Below, in pieces: positions 23,768 through 41,700 of a stretch of 64,000 nt of DNA. Source of the DNA: Salvelinus alpinus (taxonomy: Eukaryota > Chordata > Actinopteri > Salmoniformes > Salmonidae); NCBI RefSeq assembly GCF_045679555.1, contig NC_092093.1, forward strand, positions 64,672,575-64,736,574. Direction: 5' to 3'. The stretch's first letter is position 1; the number at the start of each line of letters is the position of its first letter. A program made the translations under genes and the position numbers. The notes beneath the pieces were generated by a model, which was given only the letters and a program-made list of their open reading frames with translations, was not told the origin of the DNA and searched no databases.

Positions 23768-25224
23768 TGTGTTAAATTATTGTCATTGTTATGAAATGTT
23801 GAATGTGAGTGTGTGTTTAATCAATATTTAATCAGTTATATTCCAATGAATTTGTTTTAAAAAAGTATAAATATGACAAATATTTGAAAACCATTGCTCT
23901 TGAATTTCATTTTAAAGACTGCTGGAATTTAAAATCTTGCCTTATTCAAGTGATAATGAGTTTAGTTTAACTGTACATAGTGGAGTGTAAGGAAAAGGTA
24001 ACAGAAGAAAGATAATTCATGTGCACGTGAGGTAAAAAAAAACATGCCCCGGTAGCTGGGCAAAATGCTCATTTCCTAAAAAATAAATGTAATTAAATAA
24101 CTACCAAATAACTACCATCATCCACCTAAAGCAATATTCTACAAACTTAGTTTTTTTGTGTCAGCAATTACCGGGCATGTTCTCTAGCAAGCAAGCGGTA
24201 AATTGCCGCGTGCCGCTTAGACCGCCCATTGTGACTCGCTTGTGGGCGTGCTGGCAGGATATGACAGCATATAGCAGCACTTTCGATTGTGCATCAAGAA
24301 TTCAGCATAGCAAGTTTGTATGAAGGTCTGGTTATTAAATGGATAAATATTTCAATAGTAATATCCTCTAAAACACTCTGGTGACAAACACATTTTGCTG
24401 CCCTGTTTCCAATTGTCCACATGGCTGGGAGAACCTATTCAAGTATATAAATACATTTCGAAAATGTAAAAAAATGATGTATTAGCTAACTAGCTACAGT
24501 GTAGGCTAACTGAAATGAGCTAGATAGTTGGCTAGATATCTATCTAGCCAACTTTACATACTGTATAGATAGCTGGCTAAGTGAATTAAATATCACCAGC
24601 TACCTAACTTCATATTAGCTAGCTATCTTGATGTATTTATCACTGTAAAAAACAAACTCCAAATGCATTTGTAGGTGGCTAGCTAACAGCCATGGAGGAG
24701 GGTGAAAGGATCATGTTAACAGCCCCAACTGCAAAAGTGAGAGAGTAGGCTATTCTGGATAGGGCAGGTACTTTTGTGTAGTTCCAGGCCGTAGAAGTGA
24801 GGATGGAGATAATAGTAACATAATATTCAGTGCAGTGTAATTTGAATATAAGGAAGTCTGTTTCTTGTGAGGTGTTCTGTCCTCAGATAAAGAGAGCTAT
24901 GAAAGCCTGTCTACAGATGAAGAGGTCCCAATGAAGAGCAGTGGTTCTCAGTCCTGGTCCTGGGACTTAAAGGGGTGCACGTTTTTGCCTTAGTACTGCA
25001 CAGCTGATTCAAATGATCAACTCATCATCAAGCTTCAAGTGGTATTTATATATGTATTCATTTGTGATGCTATCCTTGATCTGGTCCTGTTATTGTCACA
25101 TGCTACACATGCACATGTATGTGCACATGCATCTATCAATCCAATGTTATCATGATTTGTTATAAGGGATATTATACTTTAGTAATCCTCAATTACCTGG
25201 TGATGTAAAAGTCTAATAATTACA
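23768..25224. other. Intergenic, no gene seen
   Basis: AT-rich sequence with many 'tagctagc' runs around 24480-24690. The part from about 24680 may belong to the Harbinger-type element whose 3' end lies just downstream, but no conserved residues are readable. Confidence 0.4.
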
Positions 25225-25570
25225 TTATCTTCCATATTCCTACAGATACCTTGTCTACAGGTATCTGATTCTTTCAAACAGATTGCCTACAGTTACCGTA
25301 TAGGGCACTGCAAGGTTGGGTGACCAGGGCCATCTGGGACTGCCTCCTGGAGGAATTCAGGCTAGTAAAGGGTAACTATGTCCTGCATAACTTCATGAGG
25401 ATGGACACGAGGACCAGGAGGGGATCTGCAGCTCTGCTGGATGTTTCAAGGATGGGGTCCAACAATGTAACAAGTGAGGCAATCCGTGTGCGGGAGATCT
25501 TCACCTCCTAATTCTTGGAAGAGGGTGCTGTTCCCTGGCAACACCATAGACTACACTATCCACAACCAAA
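25225..25570 (+). pseudogene. PIF/Harbinger transposase remnant (C-terminal part)
   Basis: The frame at 25320-25511 reads VTRAIWDCLLEEFRLVKGNY and then VLHNFMRMDTRT, followed by a stop and, in the same frame, FLEEGAVPWQ. This order (RAIWDCL, VLHNF, EGAVPWQ) is the C-terminal end of fish Harbinger transposases. Just upstream IAYSYRIGHCKV belongs to the same protein but is out of frame after an apparent deletion. Most of the DDE domain is missing. Confidence 0.7.
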
Positions 25571-25577
25571 GGCTCTT

Positions 25578-26322
25578 TTAAAACTTGTTAGGGTCTAGTT
25601 TCCTGAATTTCCGCCTGACTGACGTGCCCAAAGTAAACTGCCTGTTACTCAGGCCCAGGTGCCAGGATAAGCATATAATTGGTAACATTGGATATAAAAC
25701 ACTCTGAAGTTTATAAAACTGTTAAAATAATGTCTGAGACTATAACAGAATTGATATGGCAGGCAAATATCTGACCAGATTTTTTTTTTTCAGCGCCCAG
25801 GCTCTTATTATGGAAACCTATTGCTTCTATATATCTGTCACCCAAATTGCAATTCCTTTGGCTTCCACTAGATTTTGGACTCCTTTGTCTGCATGTTGAA
25901 CGAGTGGATTACTGAAATCAATGGCGCCAACTAAACAGAATTTTTGGGATATAAAGAAGGATTTTATCGAACAAAACGACCATTCATGTTGTAGCTGGGA
26001 CCCTTGGGATTGCAAACAGAGGAAGATCTTCAAAGGTAAGTGATTTATTTAATCGCTATCTGTGATGCCTGTGCTGGTTGAAAAATATATTGATTGGGGC
26101 ACTGTCCTCAGATAATCGCATGGTATGCTTTCGCTGTAAAGCCTTTTTGAAATCTGACAACGCAGTTGGATTAACAAGAAGTTGAGCTTTTAAATGATAT
26201 AAGACACTTGTATGTTCATGAATGTTTAATATTAAGAATATTTATTTGAATTGCGCGCCCTGCAATTTCACCAGATGTTGTCGGCAGGTGTCCCGCTAGC
26301 GGACCACCTAGCCTTAAGTTAA
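25578..26322. mobile_element. TTAA-flanked MITE, probably piggyBac type
   Basis: The block is bounded by TTAA at 25578-25581 and 26319-26322, with inverted-looking ends 'aacttgttaggg' and 'cctagccttaag'. The interior shares 'aaaacactctgaagttt' and 'gtaaactgcctg' with a salmonid repeat that also occurs, diverged, at 47666-48729. It has no transposase gene and is nonautonomous. It separates the Harbinger remnant from what follows. Confidence 0.65.
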
Positions 26323-27879
26323 GAGCCATCCACATTGCAATAAGAATATTCTTCCATTTACTTAGCTATGTCATATGCAGTTATTCAATTCCCAGTTACT
26401 CTCCCCTTGATTTCTATTTCTCAGGTGAGGGTGCTGTTTAGGTAAGGGTGTGATGTCTGTACAAAAACAAAACGGGATTTTTTTGTTGTCATCCATATAG
26501 AACAAATGTAGGAACAATTAGACACCCTATAACCCACACCTACACACATGTATCAATCTGATTGATGGATTGTGTTGTGCAGTAAGAATGCTCAGGTGTA
26601 TAACTGTGGCTCCTTCCACCTTCAACGAATAGGCAAGAGGGCCAGCCATGGAGAATAGTAAGACACTTCATTATTTCTATAACTATGCTATATTGTTTGT
26701 CCTCATGTGTCTGTGCATGTTTTTCAATATAAAGTACTCTGCAGCCACTTAGAGTGAACACCAGGTGAGGCCACACACACAGATTTTTGTTGAACACTGT
26801 CTCTTAACTACCTTATTTTCTCAATAAACAGTCTCTCCTTCACTTCATCCCTCTCCCCTTTCCCCTAAATCCTCTAGGTTACATCAGCTGTGTCGGTGAA
26901 CCCCTCCCGCATCTGAACTGGCTATATAGCGGGCACAGCATGATCAGAGGTGAGAGGTCACTTTGTCGGGTCAACAGGAAGTATTATTAAAGAGATGCTT
27001 TACATTGAAATACAGATAGATGTAGTTGTCCCAGAGTTAATGATCCAAGGTCAGTTTTGCATTTCACCTTAAAAAAACACAAGGCTTACACATGCTCTCT
27101 CTCTCTTTCTCTCCTTTTGTCTCTTGTCTGCAGGTATGTTTTGATGTGAGAGAGGATGCCAACCCCTGTCATCGCCACCTCACCCGCTCTTAAGATAACC
27201 TTCGGGCGGACTGGGTGCCCAAGGCTGGTTAGGAGACACCACTAGAGACACTATTATATATTTTTGATGAACTGAGAGAATATTAAGGTAGCACTGTGAT
27301 TCATTAATCATATGCTGTCTTACCTCTTTCCCTTTCTGTCTTTTACACCTCCCTCACCACCTCTTTCTTCCTCTATTTTAAAAATGCACACCAGATGTAC
27401 TTTGAAGTACAGATTGAACTTGTATTTATAATATTACAATTATAATATTTATAATGCATGTATTATGTATTTATAACACTTGGATAATTAACTTCTTTCA
27501 AAAAAGCATTTCATATTCTCTACTGGTTGAAATTAAGTCTCTCATTTGATGAAATACTACATCTATCCTGTGTTTATCAGATCAATGCAGATGAAGGAAA
27601 TTAGATATTGAGATGAACTGGTTTTACAGTATTTACATGATGCATAGGAAGTGTAGTGTGCTGTTTAAAATATATATATATATATATTTCTGTATATATG
27701 AATTACAAATCAGCCTTTAACTAGTTAAATCATGTTTATAGTCTATTGCATAGTTACAATATGTAACCATTGATGTCCCAGGACCAAGACTGGTAAACAC
27801 GGTTGAAGTGTATAATTGTAATACATACATGCAGACACAGCATCATTCAAATACTGGAATTTGATACTCCTGGTATTGG
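26323..27879. other. Intergenic, no gene seen
   Basis: No open frame of note, known repeat or RNA gene is recognised. An AT microsatellite lies at 27669-27687. Confidence 0.4.
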
Positions 27880-28175
27880 ATATGACTGAAAAATTATCTC
27901 AAAGACCATTCCTACCTGAACTGCACCTTTATTTGCCAAGGTAGAGTACATATTTCGCCACTATGGCCTATTTATTGCCTTACCTCCCTTATCCTATCTC
28001 ATTTGCACACACTGTATATAGACTTTTTCTATTGTATTATTGACTGTATGTTTGCTTATTCCTTGTGTAACTCTGTTTGTGTCGCACTGCTTTGCTTTAT
28101 CTTGGCCAGGTCGCAGTTGTAAAGGAGAACTTGTTCACAACTAGCCTACCTGGTTAAATAAAGGTATAAAAAATA
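27880..28175 (+). mobile_element. LINE 3'-end fragment
   Basis: The phrases 'tatttattgccttacctccc', 'tattgactgtatgtttg' and 'cttggccaggtcgcagttgt' and the end 'cctggttaaataaaggt' are a very common salmonid/cyprinid LINE-type 3' end. No coding part is present. Confidence 0.7.
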
Positions 28176-28609
28176 AAACATGATCAGTGAATATATTACA
28201 TGTACAGGCTACAATGTGGGGATCTCATGCATGGTAATAACTACATGTATATATGACTTGCATCCTTGGCACAAAGTTATATTTTATTCTACTCAATCCA
28301 TAGGCTTCATTAATGTCATTCAGACTGTTTGAAGTTGATACAACTGGCTATGATAGCTGTGGTTCATAGCTAGGTTCTGAACTAATATGTATACCAAACG
28401 TTTTATGGTCCATACACAGATCGGCTACAGCTAGCTACACATCCATAGGCATACAGGTATTTTTTATCCTCCACTGCACAATAAGCAAGAAAATAGTGAG
28501 CTAGCTACGTTACTTCATCTGCATTGCATGGCAAATATCAGCAAGGCAAGCTTACACAATTGTACATTCAATTGCAGTAAATGGTACAGCTAGTGTTGAT
28601 GATTCGTTA

Positions 28610-28925
28610 CTAGAGAAATGAGACCAAGTCAAGACGCTGGACAGGGTGGATCGGTATATAGTAAGACAGTTTATTCGGATGTAAAGATATCTGAGCAAAG
28701 CGTGCACGGCCTCGTTCATTTTAGCTCAGAAGGAACTAGCAGAAGCGAGTCCCGTAACATATTGTGCAGTACATTTTATACAGTGATTGACGTAGGTACA
28801 GTAGATTCTGGTAGTTCGTGCTCCTGATTGGTCGTTGTAAGTGGAGGCCCGTTCCCTCCACGCTGGTGTCAATGCCTCATTGGTTCTTGGCACTGTTCTT
28901 TGTTCTTGGAAACCCAGCCTGAAAC

Positions 28926-28956
<31 letters not shown>

Positions 28957-29200
28957 CATGTGCGTGTGCGTGCTCGTATAATGGCATGCCTCCCTTATCA
29001 GTGGTAATAAAAGGTCTGAGTCAGCCATCCTCCCCTGCGTGGGGGAGTGAGGTTTGTATCTGTTACGGGCAGATGGTGTTTAACTGTGGGGTGTAGCAAG
29101 ATATTTGCAACAAAGTCTGCTTTAATAAGGAAGGCATTATAACAGTATTATAGCTATGTGTTAAGGTCAATGAAGACAGCATTTCTTACACTAGCTAGAT
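28610..29200 (-). repeat. Probable LTR-type repeat with GT microsatellite
   Basis: Segments such as 'agacagtttattcggatgta' and 'gaactagcagaagcgagtcc' look like a salmonid retroelement LTR on the reverse strand. A (GT)n tract occupies 28930-28954. The exact borders are not visible, so the assignment is tentative. Confidence 0.35.
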
Positions 29201-30182
29201 TCTTTATATCCTCTGTTTTACAGGACGACAGCCTGGTTTGCTGGTTGTTTCAGGAGTCCCTAAAACATTAAACAACCAGAATTAAAATGTCATACTCATG
29301 TCACAACACCGATAAAGCTAGCCAGCTAGATGGCTAATGTTAGAAAGTTAGCTAGCTTGCTACATGGCGATTTCCGTAAATTAACTTTATGACAAAAGAA
29401 TATGCATATTCGTTTGTCTCTACATTAACTAACATATTCCTCTCAACTGTACATTTTTTTGCATGATTCGTTGTGACGTTATAATTACTTACATTTGGTT
29501 TCATCCTAGTATTTTTGTCAGACATCTTTTCTGAAGAAAGTCTCCAGCGTTGGGTCCCATCGCGTCAAATTCATCATCGGAACCACTCTATATGATTGGT
29601 CATCGCCCAGCTGTTGCCGCTGGGGATTTGCATGAAGTTGGAAAAAGTGTAACTTTTTCATCGCCTTCCATGCCACCTTCGCGCTGCCCAAAGGTCCTCC
29701 GCCCTCTCCGCTTCTCACGGGAAGTGGTGTTTCAACGATAGTGAACACAGGGCATTAGGTGGTGCGTCTTACCACATTTTACCCTACGTTCTATTGCCAC
29801 CCCCCTGGGATTGGTTGTTGTTTCCATGTTTACTACTCAAATATATTTTACTTATTAATTCAAAGACGAAATTAACTGCAATACACTGGTCTCAAATATA
29901 TTAGCATAACTATGCTACACAGAACCACAGCGGTGTAAAATGATAGGCTTTTATTGTATTAAAATGTTTCCCAGTGCAGCATGCCTAGCTCTACCCACTG
30001 GGGCGTGGCTTACAGAGCGCTCTTTACAATAAGTGCTTGTACCAGTATTCCAACAGATTGAGTTATATATCTCACCACACCCACAGCTGTTGCAAGTGCG
30101 CATTTTCAGTGTATGTCCACTGGGGCAAATTGATTTAGCCGATTCTGTCGCAAAACATTTCTTAAATGTAAACAAACGAAAC
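29201..30182. other. Intergenic, unassigned
   Basis: Two moderately long reverse-strand open frames (29518-29748 and 29951-30175) show no recognisable domain, and I do not treat them as genes. Confidence 0.35.
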
Positions 30183-30295
30183 GGGGCGGGACCTACCTGA
30201 AATTGTCCAATTGAAATTCTCGTTTTACTCTGTTTTTCTTCCTTTGGTTCTTAAACAGTTAATAGTCTCCGTAACGAATACACCCCTGGTCGCAA
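30183..30295. repeat. Dispersed repeat fragment
   Basis: It shares 'ggacctacctgaaattgtcc' and 'gtaacgaatacacccct' with 1-95 and 52860-53055. Confidence 0.6.
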
Positions 30296-30739
30296 AAACA
30301 ATTATTGATAGGCAGCTTAAACTTCTTCAATTCAACCATTATTGGGTTAAAAAATAAATATACATTTGCTAACAGCCATCCGCAACAGCCACAATCCATA
30401 AGGCGCAAATAGCTAAATGAGAGGGGCAGCAGTGTGTTTCACATCAATGCGCCATGAAGCCTATAATAGGCCTAAGTGATTTCCATATCCCCAGTAGGCT
30501 ACACTAGTGCTGTCATCCTTATCGCCAAGCTTTTATTCACGTTGGATAATCTTTGGATACCGACAGCAGCCGCACCATTGGAAGACATAGTTTGGACTGT
30601 AGCCTACAAAAGCCTAGTCACTGTTCCTGGCCTTTTCCCGCTAACCATCACACGCATTTGGTGTGTGTCATCATAGTGGTCTCTGACCTGTGGTCAGACT
30701 CCCTCAGGCAGAATACATCACATTACATTACATTTTTCT

Positions 30740-30965
30740 ATGCTGATTTGAATGTCATTGAGAAAACAGAAAGGTGTCAAATAATTGTTTCGCAAACATC
30801 CTTTCTGAATTTAAAAGTAATCCTAGGAGTAATCATCTAGTTTTTCTAAAGTATCGGTAATCTGATTACAATATGTTTGCTGGTATCATAACAGATTACA
30901 GTTACAGTTTTTTGTAATCCATTACATGTAACATATTACATGTAATCTGTTACTCCCCAACCCTG
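30740..30965. repeat. Dispersed 'taatctgattac' MITE
   Basis: Runs such as 'ggtaatctgattacaatatg', 'taatccattacatgtaac' and 'gttactccccaaccctg' mark a widespread fish MITE that is partly self-complementary. A related scrap is at 37428-37500. Confidence 0.6.
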
Positions 30966-31106
30966 TGAGCACATGCCTGTTTGGCAGACTCTTATTCAGA
31001 GTGACATCAGTGCATTCAACTAAGGTAGATAAACAGCAACATATAACAGTCATATATCAAGTAAAACATTTCTGTAACCGTTACTGAGCATGTTGTTGCT
31101 GTTCAG

Positions 31107-31206
31107 GCCGCTACGTGATCAAGACAAAGGAGATGATTGTGGACTACAGGAAAAGGGGGACTGAGCACGCCCCCATTCTCATCGACGGGGCTATAGTGGA
31201 ACAGGT
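31107..31206 (+). pseudogene. RTE/Rex-type LINE coding fragment
   Basis: The frame reads IKTKEMIVDYRKRGTEHAPI followed by LIDGAIVEQV, which is the stretch after the reverse transcriptase palm in a common fish LINE. Homology stops abruptly at about 31206. The matching 3' end in the same orientation resumes near 37000. Confidence 0.7.
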
Positions 31207-32131
31207 TGTTGTTGTCTTCTCTGTTGGAATCGCCGGTCCGTCTGCTGGAGTCAGTTCATCAGAGAGTCTCTGGTTAACTTCCCCAGAAGTCACAATGTCC
31301 TTCGTGGTTGTAGATTTCTCCGCGGTTCTGGATAGTGTCTGTTGTAATGGATACGTCAGGCCTACAGATGGTCGTTGCATAAAATAGATGCTTCCACAGT
31401 TGCCAGTATTCTCGTACTAGATTCACGTAATTTCTAGCTGCAGACTAGTAATTATACGTCTAAGATTTGCTCTTATTCTGTAGTGATCAATAGTCTCAGA
31501 GTTTAACAATTTCCAGCCGTGTAGCCAAAACTAGAACTGTATGGTCTAATGGTCTATAGAATGGTACGTGGGGAATCGGCGTTCTCTGACTTAATGTATA
31601 TTTTGTATGAAGTGGGTTTTATACTCTGTGGAAGAAGGGGCAATCCATGACGCCTGATGCAATGTCTGGCTTCATGGGGGCGTGGCCACTGACTAGTTAA
31701 AACTTTTTAACTAAACAAGTATCTCGTTTAGAAGGTCAACATGACATTACATCTTCTCACAAATAGTTTCATATTCAATCATATATTTTACACAACATTC
31801 AGATAGAAAACTAATAACAGAAATGTACACTTCCAAAGCCACCGTTATTCTGTGCTACCCTCCTTCCTGATGTCACAAAATAAAACAACTTCGACAGGAT
31901 TATTCTTCAAATACCCACGGACCATTCCCACATTCTCAAAATAATAAATATTGTTTAATCCTCCAATTTTGGGGATTAGGAGTTTATTTATGTTTATTTC
32001 CCCTCTCTTTCTGCATGACCAGGGGGAGAGAGTCTCTGCCAGGAAATTATGACCTGTCGTAAAGTCATAAAACATGTGGTGGGAGAGTGAGAGAGCCACG
32101 GTATATACCCCCAAAGGGCCACGTCGTGACA
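31207..32131 (-). repeat. LTR-like block, reverse strand
   Basis: It begins TGTTGTTGTC and ends CGTCGTGACA, so on the reverse strand it starts TGTCACGACG, has a 'ggtatatacc' TATA-like motif within 40 nt, and contains several AATAAA-like motifs. These are LTR-like traits. No target duplication is present (left flank is an RTE LINE, right flank an L2 LINE), so the identification is an inference. Confidence 0.4.
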
Positions 32132-36985
<4,854 letters not shown>

Positions 36986-36999
36986 TGATTGATTCTCTC

Positions 37000-37412
37000 T
37001 GCTACCGTATGGCAAGTGGTACCGGAGCGCCTAGTCTAGGACCAAGAGGCTTTTAAACAAGCCATAAGACTCCTGAACATCTAATCAAATGGCTACCCAG
37101 ACTATTTGCATTGCCCCCCTCTTTTATGCTGCTGCTACTCTGTTTATTATCTATGCATAGTCACTTTAATAACTCTACCTACATGTACATATTACCACAA
37201 TTACCCCGACTAACCGGTGCACCTGCACATTGCCTCTGTACCGGGTACCCCCTGTATATAGTCTCACTATTGTTATTTTACTGCTGCTCTTTAATTATTT
37301 GTTACTTTTATTTCTTATTTTTTTGTTGGTATTTTTCTTAAAACTGCATTGTTGGTTAAGGGCTTGTAAGTAAGTATTTCCCTGTAAGGTCTACACCTGT
37401 TGTATTCAACAC
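37000..37412 (+). mobile_element. RTE/Rex-type LINE 3' end
   Basis: It starts 'tctctctgctaccgtatggc' (coding C-terminus) and runs through 'ccctgtatatagtctcac' and 'ttggttaagggcttgtaagt', the standard 3' end of this salmonid LINE. It has the same orientation as the fragment at 31107-31206, with roughly 0.4-0.5 kb of the expected coding sequence missing between them. Confidence 0.8.
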
Positions 37413-38059
37413 ACACACACACACAAAAGTAACTGTAATAATATTACTTGTTACTTTACTCTGTTACTCATAAAAGTAACGTGTTACCCCCAACACTGGT
37501 TACAGGGCATTCTGACTCTGGTTGAATAGAAGTAGGTTAATCAGTCTGTAAACATTGGAAAACTAAGTATGAGCTACTGTCCAGCAACTGAGTTATTTTG
37601 AGAGTGACTAGCAGCAACACTGATTATCTAACCTGGTGGTAGGTTAGGATAATTAACATAACAGGTTAGAAGAATTAAGTTAAGGTTAGGAAGAGGGTTA
37701 GGTTATGTTCTCCTAACCAGCTACGAAAAGTAACTTCCAGACCAGTTGTAGGTGTACTCCATCTACTGACAATCTTTCTTACCATCCCCCGACCTCGTTT
37801 TCCTGCTTTGACTGCTCAGTGCTCATGTCCACTTCACAAATAAAATCTTGTCCGAAGGCTTGAACTTGAGCAGGGAATGGAAGCGGGAGCACGGAGCTCA
37901 GAAAGGTCAGCCCAGGGTAGCTAGGCTACTTCTCGTCAGAACTGGTAAACTGGCCTACACTTACATGCCTTCATACATGCCTTCCCCCACAAGGGGGAAA
38001 CTGTCTTCCTCTCAATAGCTAATTCGTTTATAACCCACCAAGCGCATGCTCTCTCTCTC
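37413..38059. other. Intergenic, no gene seen
   Basis: Contains a CA tract and a MITE scrap ('taacgtgttacccccaac') at its start. Nothing else is recognised. Confidence 0.4.
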
Positions 38060-38334
38060 TTTCTCAATTCAATTTTGAATTCAATTCAAGGGGCTTTATT
38101 GGCATTTAAAACATATGTTAACATTGCCAAAACAAGTGAAGTAGATAATAAACAAAAGTGGAATAAACAATAAAAATTAACAGTAAACATTACAGTCACA
38201 ACATTTCCAAAACAATAAAGACATTTCAAATGTCATATTATGTGCAAATAGTTAAAGTACAAAAGGGAAAATAAATAAACATAAATATGGTTGTATTCAC
38301 AATGGTGTTTGTTCTTCACTGGTTGCCCTTTTCT

Positions 38335-38396
<62 letters not shown>
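38060..38396 (-). repeat. Reversed LINE-tail repeat plus (CT)n microsatellite
   Basis: 'caaggggctttattggcatt' and 'aaatgtcatattatgtgcaa' belong to a common fish repeat, reverse strand. A pure (CT)n tract of about 27 repeats occupies 38341-38395. It ends about 390 bp before the sh2d1b start codon. Confidence 0.75.
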
Positions 38397-38398
<2 letters not shown>

Positions 38399-38782
38399 AC
38401 ACACTTCCTGTGATCTTGTGGCCACAGAGGCACTTTTGAAAGAGGGTCTGTGAGATATTGAACCTTTGAAGAGCGTTCTCTGTCTGTGTCTGTCTCTGAT
38501 CTCACTGCAGATTATGGAGAGATTGGTTGATTGATTATCAGAGAGTAACTTTACCAACGCTACCACTGCTAGCTTCTCTCTGGGGTGAGGAGACAGAGAA
38601 CACAGGGAGAGGAGAGGACAGGTGAGAAAGAGAAGAGTGAAGAAGCAGGGGAGAGTATCAAAAGAAGAGGTGAGGACTGACTGAGGAGAGTGGGAGGACC
38701 AGGCCTCTGAGTGGACTGATACAGGAAGAGAGGTAGAGAGGAAGGGTGTTGACCCCGTTGCCCCGCTGTTGGGATAGTTACA

Positions 38783-41700
38783 ATGGCATCGCCTCTATTG
38801 ATGTACCACGGGGCGATCAGTAAACTGGACTGTGAGGGTCTGCTGGGGAAGAAGGGGAAGGATGGAGCCTACCTCCTCAGAGACAGCGAAACCATCCAAG
38901 GAGCCATGTGTCTGTGTGTCTAGTGAGTATTACACTCCTTGTTCTTTTTACAGAAATGTAGGACGTTTAATGTACAACAATCCATCGTCCAAGCATTTTA
39001 TAAATGCTTTATAGAATCCATCCTAGTTTTAATATTGTAGGGTGGTTTGGTGCTCTAGGGAACACTAGTCAGTACTCATTGGAGAAAGCCAGGAACCCCT
39101 GTGACATCTATAAAAAAATGAGTGAGGAAGAAGGGTAACAAATAACCTTACACATCACACACTCCAAGATCAGTACAGCCCCCTACCCTCCATGGTTAAT
39201 TGTATGTGGACACTTGCTCGTCAAACATGGGCATTAATATGGAGTTGTTCCCCACTTTGCTGCTATAACAGCGTCCACTCTTCTTGGAAGGCTTTCCACT
39301 TGATGTCGAAACTTTGCTGCAGGGACTTGCTTCCATTCATACAGAAGAGCATTATTGAGGTTGGGCACTAATGTTGGGCGTTTAGGCCTGTCTCGCAGTC
39401 AGCATTCCAATTCATCCCAATGGTGTTCGATGGAGTTGAGGTCAGGGATCTGTGCAGGTCAGTCAAGTTCTTCCACATCGATCTCAACAAACCGTTTCTG
39501 TATGGACCTCACTTTGTGCATGGGTGCATTGTCATGCTGAAACAGGAAAGAACCTTCCCCAAACTGTTGCCACAGAGTTGGAAGCACAGAATTGTCTAGA
39601 ATGTCATTGTATGCTGTAGCATTAAGATTTCCCTTCACTGGAACTAAGGGGCCTAGCCCGAACCATGAAAAACAGCCCCAGACCATTATTCTTCCTACAT
39701 CAAACTTTATAGTTGGCACTATGCATTCGGGCAGGTAGTGTTCTCCTGGCATCTGCCAAACCAAGATTCATCCACCGGACTGCCAGATGGCGAAGCATGA
39801 TTCATCACTCCAGAGAATGCGTTTCCACTGCTCCAGATCCCAATGGCGGTGAGCTTTACACCACTCCAGCCAACGCTTCGCATTGCTCATTGGGATCTTA
39901 GGCTTGTGTGCGGCTGATTGGCCATGGAAACCCATTTCATGAAACTCCCGATGAACAGTTATTGTGCTGACATTGCTTCCAGAGGCAGTTTGGAACTCTG
40001 TATTGAGTGTTGCAACTGAGGACAGACGATTTTTACGAGCTACGCGCTTCAGCACTCTGGGCGGTCCCATTCTGTGAGCTTGTGTGGCCTACCACGTCGT
40101 GACTGAGACGTTGTTACTCCTACACGTTTCCACTTCATAATAACAGCACTTACAGTTGACCAGGCAGCTCAAGCAGGGCAGAAATTTGATGAACTGACTT
40201 GTTGGAAAGGTGGCATCCTATAACGGTGCCATGTTGAAAGTCATTCTATTCTATTTTATTATTATTATATATTTTTTTATTGCATATAGATTGTGGCTTC
40301 CATCAACGTAATGGTCTCCATCATTTCCAATCCCCCATATATTTTCTTTCTGTAAATATATATTTTTTTTTTTAATTAAGAAAAATAAAGTTCTATATTA
40401 TTTTCCCCTGACCCTGCCACCCCTCCCCTAATTGGAGTAAACTAGTGGACAACAACACTTAGGCTTCTACTTCCAGCTTATACATACTATATACATTTTA
40501 CGGATACAGTATATATTACAATAGTTATCTTTTGTTTGTTTTTAGTCCCATCCTTCAGCTCCACTCAACCCCTCCCATCTATCTCTGAACACCATCCAGT
40601 TTCTATTTGCCATAAATGTTCAACTGTGCTATGATGCTTCACAAAAGATCTGAACCTTTCTAATCTTACAGATTCTACATATTTTAAATTAAAGATAAAC
40701 ATTTTTTGCTAAGAGTACTATTATAGTATTGATTGATTGACTATGACTTTTTAAATCACCCAGCAGTGCTATTTGCAGAGTTAGCTCCAGGTAAATGTTG
40801 CAATTCTTCAGCCATTCCTGAAACTGCGACCAAAAACTGAAAATGATCTAATGATTCTGTCTCTTCGCAGCTAAATCTGCAGAACTGGCATGGTTGTATC
40901 CCCCATATATATAACATTCTATTGGTTGCAATAATTTTGTATAATAATTTAAATGGAAAAACTCAAAGTTTTGAATCCAGAGTTGTTTTCTGTATCAGTT
41001 CATAAACCATGTGCCATGGAATCGGTACATTGAAAATCTCTTCCCAACTATTTTGCAATCTATATGGCACAGCTGTAGATGTTTTGGTCCTTAAATGAAA
41101 CTGGTATTCTTTTTATTTATCACAATTTTCTTTAGCCAATTTTGGTCTTTAATGCAGGGCAGACAGACAAGTTCCTTACTTTCTCCCCCTTCCACTTGCC
41201 TCTTCCATTTTTGGAGTAATGCTGCAATTAGTTGGTTGTAATTTTGAATAGAGCATATATTTACATAGACATAGATACATATATTTACAATAGAGCATAT
41301 ATTTACATATATTTTTGTTAGCTGCATGTGTGACATATTATACCAATAGTCCCATTTAATTTTGTCTGCCTTGCCATTCCAAATAAAATTGAATATTTTT
41401 TGCTCATATAATTCAAAAAACTGTTCGCTAGGTGTAGGCAAGGCCATAAGCAAATAGGTAAACTGGGATATGACTAAAGAGTTATCAGGGTGATTTTTCC
41501 ACTAATAGGCAGGTATTTTCCTTTCCACAGTAGCAAGATCGTATTTATTTTGCTAATTTACTATAAAAATGAATTGTAGTGAGAGCATTTTTTTTTTCGG
41601 GATATGAACACTGAGTATGTGCACTTCACCATCAGACCATTTTATTGGTAAACTATACGGTAATGTAAGAGTTAGATATTTTCTTGTGATCCAATACGTA

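Noticed and set aside
29951..30175. Cysteine-rich 74-codon reverse frame
   Set aside because: The cysteine pattern fits no known small domain, it has no splice context, and it abuts a dispersed repeat.
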